Shown piece after piece: positions 6,645-11,851 of a DNA stretch of 11,851 nucleotides; position 1 is the first letter of the stretch, and every line of letters begins with the position of its first letter. The stretch comes from an uncultured bacterium (GTDB lineage: Bacteria > Actinomycetota > Actinomycetes > S36-B12). The stretch spans positions 1-11,851 of the forward strand of contig CAJAKT010000420.1 of NCBI GenBank assembly GCA_903940375.1. The letters run 5' to 3'. The position numbers were made by a program, and so were the translations under genes. The notes under the pieces are model-generated. The model was not told where the DNA came from and ran no database searches. It saw only the letters and a list, made by a program, of their open reading frames with translations.

Positions 6645-6949
6645 CCGCCCCCGAGACGTCTCGGCACCGATCTGGATGGTACGGTTCGGGCGCGCGCAGA
6701 CGGACCGTCACGATGGATGATGCCCGGAGGATGTCCGACTCCGCGTGGGTCAACAGCAGCCGGCTTATGGCGGGCCTGATCCTCTACACCGGCCTCGGCT
6801 GGCTGGTGTCGAGATGGGTCGGGCACCAGGCACTGCTGATGGCCGTTGGCGCAATCGTGGGACTTGCACTGTCGTACTACCTGATGTTCGCGAGCCTTGC
6901 CAAAGAGACGCGCGACGACGAGGAACGACAGCGTCAGGACACACCATGA
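6641..6949 (+). CDS. AtpZ/AtpI-family small membrane protein (ATP synthase gene 1 type)
   Basis: This is a 102-residue protein. It has a basic, low-complexity N-terminus (1-40), two membrane helices at about 42-60 (LMAGLILYTGLGWLVSRW) and 64-85 (ALLMAVGAIVGLALSYY), and a charged tail (KETRDDEERQRQD). The pattern LYTGLGWLVSRWVG, then a second Gly-rich helix, resembles the two-helix AtpZ family. In alkaliphilic Bacillus AtpZ acts with AtpI as a divalent-cation transporter and assembly aid; function here is inferred. The GTG at 6641 is chosen because CGGAGG (6628-6633) lies seven bases upstream and it overlaps the preceding stop. ATG at 6713 or 6731 would give 78- or 72-residue forms closer to the usual length, so the first 24-30 residues may not be conserved. 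Its stop overlaps a mini-ORF (ATGA). Confidence 0.72.
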   Translation: MTAPETSRHRSGWYGSGARRRTVTMDDARRMSDSAWVNSSRLMAGLILYTGLGWLVSRWVGHQALLMAVGAIVGLALSYYLMFASLAKETRDDEERQRQDTP

Positions 6950-6999
6950 CCGTTGTCGTGAGTTCGGTGCGTGGCTTGGAGGAGCCTGGTGTCAGCTGA
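6946..6999 (+). CDS. Possible 17-codon coupling ORF between atpZ-like gene and atpB
   Basis: The peptide would be MTVVVSSVRGLEEPGVS. Its ATG overlaps the preceding stop (ATGA, 6946-6949) and has AGGA at 6936-6939 six bases upstream. Its TGA (6997-6999) lies just inside atpB, eight bases past the atpB GTG, in another frame. Ribosomes translating it would pass through the atpB Shine-Dalgarno sequence and stop on the atpB start region, which fits translational coupling. No known family. The arrangement could be chance, because open frames are common in GC-rich DNA. Confidence 0.35.
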   Translation: MTVVVSSVRGLEEPGVS

Positions 7000-7816
7000 T
7001 GTAGTGGTCGCTTCGGGCGGCTTGGACTGTCACCTCATGTCGGGGTGCGGTTTCCCCGCACCCGGTGCCGAGATCTTCCAGTTCGATGCCATCTACACGT
7101 TCACGATCGGCAGCCTGGCCTTCCACATCACCAAGGTGACCTTCCTGCTGCTCCTCTGCGTGGTTCTGATCCTCGGCTTCTTCATCTACGCCTTCCGCAG
7201 CCCCAAGCTGGTGCCGCGTGGAGCGCAGAACGTCGGCGAGATGGGCTACCTGTTCATCCGCGACGGCATCGCCCGTGAGGCCATGGGCAAGGAGGGCGAC
7301 AAGTTCGTCCCCTTCCTCTTCTCCTTCTTCTTCCTCGTGTGGCTGTCGAACTTCATGGGCATCGTGCCCTTCGCGCAGATCCCCGTCACGTCGATCTTCG
7401 CGATACCGGTTGCGTTCGCCGTCGTGGTCTATGTCACCTGGGTGCCGATCGGCATCTACAAGCAGGGCTTCTTCGGGTTCTTCAAGAACATGATGTTCCC
7501 GCCCGGCGTCCCCAAGGTCATGTACGTGCTGCTGGCCCCGCTCGAGTTCATGTCCAACATCATCGTCCGGCCGGCCACGCACGCCATCCGTCTTTTCGCC
7601 AACATGTTCGCCGGCCACCTGCTGATCGCATCGTTCAGCGTCGCGGCCTTCTACCTGATCAGCGCCAGTGTCGTCGGGGTCATCGGATCGGTGGCCTCCT
7701 TCGCCGTCGCCGTCGGCCTCACCGGCTTCGAGGTGCTGATCCAGGCGCTGCAGGCATACATCTTCACGCTCCTTGCCGCCGTCTACATCGGTGGCGCCCT
7801 GCACGCCGAGCACTGA
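6989..7816 (+). CDS. atpB: F0F1 ATP synthase subunit a
   Basis: Subunit a forms the two proton half-channels against the c-ring. From the GTG at 6989 the protein is 275 residues, with five or six membrane helices. The essential arginine is R201 in HAIRLFANMFAGHLL, equivalent to E. coli R210. Residues aligning with E. coli E219 and H245 are swapped to H210 and E248, a known natural covariation. Q255 matches Q252. The start is fixed by GGAGGAG (6978-6984) four bases upstream. An earlier in-frame GTG at 6971 lies on the other side of this site. The N-terminal segment before helix 1 has two cysteines, C14 and C20, in DCHLMSGCGFPAPG. Similar CGFPAPG segments occur, from memory, in other actinobacterial a subunits. 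The C-terminus ends LHAEH, as in the family. Confidence 0.97.
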   Translation: MSADVVVASGGLDCHLMSGCGFPAPGAEIFQFDAIYTFTIGSLAFHITKVTFLLLLCVVLILGFFIYAFRSPKLVPRGAQNVGEMGYLFIRDGIAREAMGKEGDKFVPFLFSFFFLVWLSNFMGIVPFAQIPVTSIFAIPVAFAVVVYVTWVPIGIYKQGFFGFFKNMMFPPGVPKVMYVLLAPLEFMSNIIVRPATHAIRLFANMFAGHLLIASFSVAAFYLISASVVGVIGSVASFAVAVGLTGFEVLIQALQAYIFTLLAAVYIGGALHAEH

Positions 7817-7912
7817 GCCGCACGACGCACGACACAACCGAATAGCGCACCACCCACCAATGGACCCCGGACCGACGGAACGACCGCCGGCCAGGAAAGT
7901 AAAGGAAACGAC
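7817..7912 (+). promoter_or_regulatory. Nearly T-free leader in front of atpE
   Basis: The 96 bases between the atpB stop and the atpE ATG contain only three T residues and about 32 A, in an AC- and GA-rich run that ends AAAGGA (7901-7906) six bases before the ATG. RNA with almost no U and scattered A is likely to be weakly structured and accessible. In E. coli an unstructured region upstream of atpE is a known translational enhancer that raises c-subunit synthesis. An equivalent role here is inference. I see no promoter motif in it. Confidence 0.4.
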
Positions 7913-8140
7913 ATGTCGCTTCTCGCGGAAGTCACCGGATCGCTCGGCTCGATCGGCTACGGCCTCGCAGCCATCGGCCCCGGTGTCGGTATCGGCATCA
8001 TCTTCGGTCAGGGCGTGCAGGCCATCGCGCGTCAGCCCGAGGCATACGGCGTCATTCGCCAGAACATGATCCTGGGCTTCGCGCTCACCGAGGCACTGGC
8101 CCTCATCGGCTTCGTTGCCCCGTTCGTCTTCGGCGTGTGA
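7913..8140 (+). CDS. atpE: F0F1 ATP synthase subunit c
   Basis: This 75-residue hairpin protein assembles into the rotating proton-carrying c-ring. Helix 1 carries GPGVGIG (22-28), the polar loop has ARQPEA (39-44, with the R-Q-P signature), and helix 2 carries the ion-binding carboxylate E60 in ALTEALALIGF. The residue after E60 is Ala and no Ser/Thr ligand cluster is seen, which favours proton over sodium coupling. Aligned by ARQPEA, several positions that contact bedaquiline in M. tuberculosis differ (D28 is Ile here, L59 is Thr, A63 is Leu). The ATG has AAAGGA six bases upstream. The gene sits between an unusually T-poor leader and a stem-loop immediately after its stop, which fits the need for many more c than a or b subunits. 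Confidence 0.98.
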   Translation: MSLLAEVTGSLGSIGYGLAAIGPGVGIGIIFGQGVQAIARQPEAYGVIRQNMILGFALTEALALIGFVAPFVFGV

Positions 8141-8141
8141 C

Positions 8142-8161
8142 CTGAGCCATCCACGGTTCAG
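8142..8161 (+). promoter_or_regulatory. Stem-loop directly after atpE
   Basis: CTGAGCC (8142-8148) pairs with GGTTCAG (8155-8161) around the loop ATCCAC, giving seven base pairs with one G-T pair. It begins one base after the atpE stop and is not followed by a T-run. It could stabilise the atpE 3' end, act as a processing boundary or cause partial termination before atpF. Each would help produce more c than b. Confidence 0.45.
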
Positions 8162-8191
8162 TCCACTGATTGATCTGGGAAGGTCACCGTC

Positions 8192-8761
8192 GTGATTAAC
8201 GTCATTGCTGCAGCCAGCGCTGTGGTCGCTGCGTCCGGAGCCGAGGGCGAGGAAATGCCCTCAGTCCTCGCTGTGCCGATCGATGAGCTGATCATCGGCA
8301 TCATCGCGTTCCTGATCGTGTTCGGCGGCCTGGCCAAGCTTGCGCTGCCGAAGATCAAGCAGACCCTCGAAGAGCGCACCGACGCTATCGAGGGCGGCAT
8401 CGAGCGGGCTGCCAAGGCCGAGGCAGAGGCCAAGAACCTCGCCGAGGAGTACCGGGCACAGCTGGCGCAGGCGCGCGAGGAGGCTTCGGCCATCCGCACG
8501 CAGGCGCAGGCTGATCGCTCAGCGATCATCGAGGAGGCCCGCGCCGAGGCGCGCACCGCCGCTCAGCAGGTCACGGCGCAGGCCGAGGCACAGCTGGCGG
8601 CCGATCGATCGCAGGCCACGTCGGCGCTCACGCGTCAGATCGGCGAACTGTCGGTCACGCTCGCCGGCAAGGTCGTCGGGCAGTCGCTGGACGACGATGC
8701 CCGCGTCCGTCAGACGGTCGAGGACTTCATTGCCGACCTCGAGAGGCAGGCGACGGGCTGA
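8192..8761 (+). CDS. atpF: F0F1 ATP synthase subunit b
   Basis: Subunit b is the peripheral stalk, anchored in the membrane and holding alpha and delta still. The 189-residue protein has one membrane helix at about 31-52 (DELIIGIIAFLIVFGGLAKLAL), the family motif TLEERTDAIEGGIERAAKAEAEA, and then a long charged alanine-rich coiled coil to about residue 160. A further mildly hydrophobic stretch at 1-15 (INVIAAASAVVAAS) precedes the membrane helix. The GTG at 8192 is supported by GGGAAGG (8177-8183) eight bases upstream. An ATG at 8255 would remove the first 21 residues and has no clear ribosome binding site. The stop overlaps atpH by one base (TGATG). It is separate from delta, unlike the mycobacterial b-delta fusion. 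Confidence 0.96.
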   Translation: MINVIAAASAVVAASGAEGEEMPSVLAVPIDELIIGIIAFLIVFGGLAKLALPKIKQTLEERTDAIEGGIERAAKAEAEAKNLAEEYRAQLAQAREEASAIRTQAQADRSAIIEEARAEARTAAQQVTAQAEAQLAADRSQATSALTRQIGELSVTLAGKVVGQSLDDDARVRQTVEDFIADLERQATG

Positions 8762-9570
8762 TGTTCGGTTCCAGTCGCGACAGCCTCGCGGTCTGCCAGG
8801 AGGGCCTTGACGCCCGCCGGCAGGATGCGGGCTTCGCCCTGCTGTCCGGCGAGCTCTTCGCCGTGGCGGGGGTACTCGATCGGGAGGGCCAGCTGTGCAG
8901 CAGCCTGGCTGATTCGGGACAGCCTCCGTCAGTCCGTGAGGGCCTCGTTCGTCAGCTCTTCGCCGGCAAGATCAGCGATCTGGCGATCGACGTCGTCCTC
9001 ATGACGGTGGCATGCCGCTGGTCGGCAGACGCCGACCTCGTGCTGGCACTCGAGCAGCTGGCCGACCAGGCCGCCTTCACGGTGGCCGAGGCCGACGGCA
9101 GCCTGAACTCCACCGAGGAGGAGCTCTTCCTCTTCGGCAGGGCACTGGACTCATCGTCTGCGCTGCAGATGGCGCTCACTGATCCGGCCCAGTCCGCCGA
9201 GACCAAGGCAGGGGTCGTTCGCGACCTGCTGCAGGGTCGCTCGACGCCGGCGACCCAGCAGGTGCTCGAGTACGCCGTTGGCCATCTCCATGGTCGTCGG
9301 ATCGACGCGGTCGTCGATGAACTGTGCGGACTCGCTGCCAAGCAGCGTGAGCGTGTGGTCGCCGAGGTCCGCGTGGCCGCACCGCTCGATGACACACAGC
9401 AGCGGCGGCTCGCGGAGGCCCTCGGGCGTCTGAAGGGTCGCACGGTGCAGCTCAACGTGGCGGTCGACCCGGCTGTTCTGGGTGGCGTGCACGTACGGAT
9501 CGGCGACGAGGTCATTGACGGCACCGTTGCATCACGCATGGAACAGGCTCGTCGCGCCCTCCTGGGCTGA
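8761..9570 (+). CDS. atpH: F0F1 ATP synthase subunit delta
   Basis: Delta caps the F1 head and ties it to the b stalk. The 269-residue protein is much longer than E. coli delta (177) but normal for non-mycobacterial actinobacteria, whose delta has an extended N-terminal part. The conserved C-terminal segment is clear: LDDTQQRRLAEALGRL, then LNVAVDPAVLGGVHVRIGD, EVIDGTVASRMEQARRALLG. The middle contains the six-helix-bundle region (RALDSSSALQMALTDPAQS). The ATG overlaps the atpF stop (TGATG) and has only a weak purine stretch (AGGCAGG, ending ten bases upstream), so reinitiation after atpF is likely. Its own stop again forms TGATG, beginning the mini-ORF that reaches atpA. Confidence 0.96.
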   Translation: MFGSSRDSLAVCQEGLDARRQDAGFALLSGELFAVAGVLDREGQLCSSLADSGQPPSVREGLVRQLFAGKISDLAIDVVLMTVACRWSADADLVLALEQLADQAAFTVAEADGSLNSTEEELFLFGRALDSSSALQMALTDPAQSAETKAGVVRDLLQGRSTPATQQVLEYAVGHLHGRRIDAVVDELCGLAAKQRERVVAEVRVAAPLDDTQQRRLAEALGRLKGRTVQLNVAVDPAVLGGVHVRIGDEVIDGTVASRMEQARRALLG

Positions 9571-9644
9571 TGTGCCACAAGTCTTACCTACCAACCGACA
9601 GGCTGCCCGCCCCGCGGGCCGAGAAAGAGAGCAGGACACCATGA
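9570..9644 (+). CDS. Possible 24-codon coupling ORF bridging atpH and atpA
   Basis: ATG at 9570-9572 overlaps the atpH stop by one base (TGATG). The frame stays open across the whole atpH-atpA gap and ends at TGA 9642-9644, which overlaps the atpA ATG (ATGA). The peptide begins MCHKSYLPTDRLP, is basic, and resembles nothing I know. Translation would carry ribosomes through the 9605-9619 hairpin and the atpA ribosome binding site. There is no good Shine-Dalgarno sequence, so it would depend on reinitiation. Chance is a real alternative. Confidence 0.33.
   Translation: MCHKSYLPTDRLPAPRAEKESRTP
9605..9619 (+). promoter_or_regulatory. Short GC hairpin just upstream of the atpA ribosome binding site
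   Basis: GCCCGC (9605-9610) pairs perfectly with GCGGGC (9614-9619) around CCC. The purine-rich ribosome binding region (9621-9635) starts one base later. A tight stem here could set a 5' processed end, or be opened by ribosomes arriving from atpH. A role is inference. Confidence 0.38.
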
Positions 9645-11275
9645 CGGAGCTGACGATCCGGCCGGAAGAGATCCGGGATGCGATCGAGCGGAACGTCGCG
9701 GCGTACTCGCCGGGCACCGCCCGCGAAGAGGTCGGCCGCGTCATGGAGACCGGCGACGGCATCGCGCGCGTCGAGGGACTCCACTCGGCCATGACCAACG
9801 AGCTCCTTGAGTTCGAAGGCGGCCTGCTGGGTGTGGCACTGAACCTCGACGTCCGCGAGATCGGCGTCGTGCTGCTGGGCGACGGCTCCAAGATCGAGGA
9901 AGGCCAGGCCGTGCGTCGCACGGGCGAGGTCCTCTCTGTTCCTGTCGGCGACGGCTTCATGGGCCGCGTCGTCGATCCGCTCGGCAACCCCATCGACGGG
10001 CTCGGCCCGATCGAGGCCGAGGGCCGTCGCGCCCTCGAGGTGCAGGCGCCCACGGTCGTTCAGCGCCAGCCCGTCAAGGAGCCGATGCAGACCGGTATCA
10101 AGGCCATCGACGCCATGACGGCCATCGGTCGCGGCCAGCGTCAGCTCATCATCGGTGACCGCCAGACCGGCAAGACCGCTGTCTGCCTCGACACGATCCT
10201 CAACCAGCGTGAGAACTGGCAGTCCGGGGATCCCAAGAAGCAGGTGCGCTGCATCTACGTCGCCATCGGCCAGAAGGGCTCGACGATCGCCTCTGTCAAG
10301 GGCGCGCTCGAGGAGTACGGCGCGATGGAGTACACGACCATCGTCGCCGCCCCGGCATCTGACCCGGCCGGCTTCAAGTACCTCGCTCCCTACACCGGCT
10401 CGGCCATCGGCCAGCACTGGATGTACCAGGGCAAGCACGTCCTCATCGTGTTCGACGACCTGTCCAAGCAGGCTGAGGCCTACCGCGCCGTATCGCTGCT
10501 GCTTCGCCGCCCGCCGGGCCGCGAGGCGTACCCGGGCGACGTCTTCTACTTGCACAGCCGTCTCCTGGAGCGCTGCGCGAAGCTGTCCGACGAGCTCGGT
10601 GCGGGCTCGATGACGGGCCTGCCGATCATCGAGACGAAGGCCAACGACGTGTCGGCCTACATCCCGACCAACGTCATCTCGATCACCGACGGCCAGGTCT
10701 TCCTCGAGTCCGACCTCTTCAACTCGGGCGTTCGCCCCGCCATCAACGTCGGCATCTCGGTGTCGCGCGTGGGTGGTTCGGCCCAGCCCAAGGCGATGCG
10801 CAAGGTCGCCGGCAGCCTGCGCCTCAACCTGGCCCAGTTCCGCGAGCTCGAGGCGTTCGCCGCCTTCGGCTCGGACCTCGACGCGGCCTCCAAGGCCCAG
10901 CTCGAGCGTGGCGCGCGCCTGGTGGAGCTGCTCAAGCAGCCCCAGTACCAGCCGCAGGCCATGGAGCGCGAGGTCGTCTCCGTGTGGTCGGGCACCTCGG
11001 GTGCCCTCGACGATGTCCCGGTTGAGGACATCCGCCGGTTCGATGCCGAGTTCCTCGCCTACCTCGACCGTGCCAAGCCCGAGGTGCTCGAGGCGATCCG
11101 CACCACGACCGAGCTTTCCGACGACTCCGTGTCGGTGCTGAAGGCTTCGATCACCGATTTCAAGAAGCAGTTCACCACCTCTGCAGGTCACCTGCTCGTC
11201 AACGATGAGCCGGTTGCGGCCGTTGGCGACGAGGAGATCGACCACACGCAGATCAAGCGGGCGGTCCGGGGCTAG
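9641..11275 (+). CDS. atpA: F0F1 ATP synthase subunit alpha
   Basis: Alpha is the non-catalytic nucleotide-binding subunit of the F1 hexamer. The 544-residue protein begins MTELTIRPEEIRDAI, has the beta-barrel region with GDGIARVEGL, the Walker A motif GDRQTGKT at residues 172-179, the Walker B region VLIVFDDLSKQA, and the arginine finger R376 in ISVSRVGGSAQPKAMRKVAG. The ATG at 9641 follows GAGAGCAGG (AGG at 9633-9635). The frame is open upstream into atpH, but that extension has no alpha-like sequence. After the point where E. coli alpha ends (about FKKQF, residue 511), some 33 residues remain, ending EEIDHTQIKRAVRG. This resembles the C-terminal extension of mycobacterial alpha, which has been shown to restrain ATP hydrolysis. 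Confidence 0.98.
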   Translation: MTELTIRPEEIRDAIERNVAAYSPGTAREEVGRVMETGDGIARVEGLHSAMTNELLEFEGGLLGVALNLDVREIGVVLLGDGSKIEEGQAVRRTGEVLSVPVGDGFMGRVVDPLGNPIDGLGPIEAEGRRALEVQAPTVVQRQPVKEPMQTGIKAIDAMTAIGRGQRQLIIGDRQTGKTAVCLDTILNQRENWQSGDPKKQVRCIYVAIGQKGSTIASVKGALEEYGAMEYTTIVAAPASDPAGFKYLAPYTGSAIGQHWMYQGKHVLIVFDDLSKQAEAYRAVSLLLRRPPGREAYPGDVFYLHSRLLERCAKLSDELGAGSMTGLPIIETKANDVSAYIPTNVISITDGQVFLESDLFNSGVRPAINVGISVSRVGGSAQPKAMRKVAGSLRLNLAQFRELEAFAAFGSDLDAASKAQLERGARLVELLKQPQYQPQAMEREVVSVWSGTSGALDDVPVEDIRRFDAEFLAYLDRAKPEVLEAIRTTTELSDDSVSVLKASITDFKKQFTTSAGHLLVNDEPVAAVGDEEIDHTQIKRAVRG

Positions 11276-11280
11276 CCGAC

Positions 11281-11851
11281 ATGGGCGCACAGCTGAGGGT
11301 CTACCGGCGACGGATCAAGTCCGTGCAGGCGACCAAGAAGATCACGAAGGCGATGGAGCTCATCGCTTCGTCGCGCATCGTGAAGGCGCAACAGCGCCTC
11401 GAGGCATCGCTGCCGTACCTGAACCATCTGTACGCGGCGATCAACGCGGCCGCTACCGATGCCAGCGATGTCTCGAAGCACCCGCTGATGGCGAACACCG
11501 AGAATCGCGCGAGGGCGGCGGTTCTCGTCGTCACGTCCGACCGCGGGCTTGCCGGTGCCTACTCCTCGAACTCGCTTCGGGAGGCTGAGGCGCTGACGAC
11601 CAACCTGCGCGAGAAGGGCATCACCGTTGTGCCCTACGTCGTGGGCCGCAAGGGAGTCGGCTACTACCGGTTCCGCGACCGCGCCATGGGCGGGGAGTAC
11701 ACCGGGTTCACCGATCAGCCGACCTACGCGAACGCCAAGGAGATCGGCCAGGACCTCCTCGACGCATTCATGCTGCCCACGGAGGAAGGCGGTGTCGACG
11801 AGATCCACATCGTCTACACGCACTTCCACACGATGACCACCCAGGAGGCCC
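11281..11851 (+). CDS. atpG: F0F1 ATP synthase subunit gamma, N-terminal part (3' end outside window)
   Basis: Gamma is the central rotor shaft linking the c-ring to the alpha3beta3 head. The first 190 codons are present and the frame is open to the right edge. The N-terminal helix MGAQLRVYRRRIKSVQATKK is followed by ITKAMELIASSRIVKAQ, a hallmark of the family. VLVVTSDRGLAGAY, PYVVGRKGVGYYRFRDR and FTDQPTYANAKEIGQDL come next, then VDEIHIVYTHF. Between DAFML and VDEIHIVYT there are only six residues; the longer insertion found here in M. tuberculosis gamma is absent. The ATG lies five bases after the atpA stop, with only a weak GGGG (11268-11271) as ribosome binding site, so coupling to atpA is likely. 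atpD and atpC would be expected beyond the window. Confidence 0.97.
   Translation, partial: MGAQLRVYRRRIKSVQATKKITKAMELIASSRIVKAQQRLEASLPYLNHLYAAINAAATDASDVSKHPLMANTENRARAAVLVVTSDRGLAGAYSSNSLREAEALTTNLREKGITVVPYVVGRKGVGYYRFRDRAMGGEYTGFTDQPTYANAKEIGQDLLDAFMLPTEEGGVDEIHIVYTHFHTMTTQEA

Noticed and set aside
6992..7837. A 281-codon minus-strand frame opposite atpB
   Set aside because: Highly charged Glu/Asp/Arg composition is the antisense image of hydrophobic codons; no independent support.
7860..8069. ATG-started frame beginning in the atpB-atpE gap and running through atpE
   Set aside because: No ribosome binding site; it is a shifted-frame shadow of atpE with Arg/Ser-rich translation.
9482..9640. 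In-frame upstream extension of atpA into atpH
   Set aside because: The added residues do not resemble alpha subunits, and the ATG at 9641 has a purine-rich ribosome binding site and family-like N-terminus.
9584..11290. A 568-codon open frame on the minus strand opposite atpA
   Set aside because: It mirrors atpA codons. G+C-rich third positions make antisense frames stop-poor. The translation is Arg/Asp/Leu-rich with no recognisable domain, and the plus strand is a certain gene.
1..11851. tRNA, rRNA, CRISPR, insertion sequence, prophage or defence genes
   Set aside because: I saw no cloverleaf-like segment, repeat array, transposase motif or terminal repeats. Every long plus-strand frame is accounted for by a housekeeping gene.

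Overview
The window is a single, almost gap-free run of plus-strand housekeeping genes from a G+C-rich actinobacterium. The evidence for Actinomycetota is the gene order, the G/C-dominated third codon positions, the frequent GTG starts and 1- or 4-base gene overlaps, a 269-residue delta subunit of ATP synthase, and an extended C-terminus on the alpha subunit. From memory, rho-rpmE-prfA-prmC-sua5-rfe-(atpI)-atpBEFHAG is the layout in Mycobacterium tuberculosis, and the version with glyA before rfe matches Streptomyces. It is not Mycobacterium: b and delta are separate genes, not a fusion, and the gamma subunit lacks the mycobacterial loop insertion. I cannot fix the order or family from the sequence.

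Layout. 1-529 is the 3' end of rho (transcription termination factor). 642-872 is rpmE (zinc-type ribosomal protein L31), probably with its own promoter in front and a GC hairpin terminator behind. 1011-3744 is a tightly coupled trio: prfA (release factor 1), prmC (the methyltransferase that modifies the release-factor GGQ glutamine) and a Sua5/TsaC-family gene (threonylcarbamoyl-AMP synthase for tRNA t6A), joined by 1-base and 4-base overlaps. 3792-5060 is glyA (serine hydroxymethyltransferase). 5067-6188 is a WecA/Rfe-type polyprenyl-phosphate HexNAc-1-phosphate transferase. From 6240 to the right edge is the F1Fo ATP synthase operon: atpI-like, atpZ-like, atpB (a), atpE (c), atpF (b), atpH (delta), atpA (alpha) and the start of atpG (gamma).

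The genes form two functional groups: translation and termination (rho, L31, RF1, PrmC, Sua5), then envelope and energy (GlyA for one-carbon units, the lipid-linked sugar transferase, ATP synthase). No gap exceeds 300 bases; the largest is 138 bases between rpmE and prfA.

I see no undescribed multi-gene system, mobile element, CRISPR array, tRNA or rRNA. The less ordinary material is at the regulatory level of the atp operon. It has a well-placed promoter that would give a leaderless GTG-initiated atpI mRNA, with an inverted repeat over its -35. Two tiny ORFs bridge atpZ to atpB and atpH to atpA by stop/start overlaps. atpE is flanked by an almost T-free 96-base leader and a 3' hairpin, a plausible way to raise c-subunit output. 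In addition, the Sua5-family protein lacks the usual arginine of its KxR motif.
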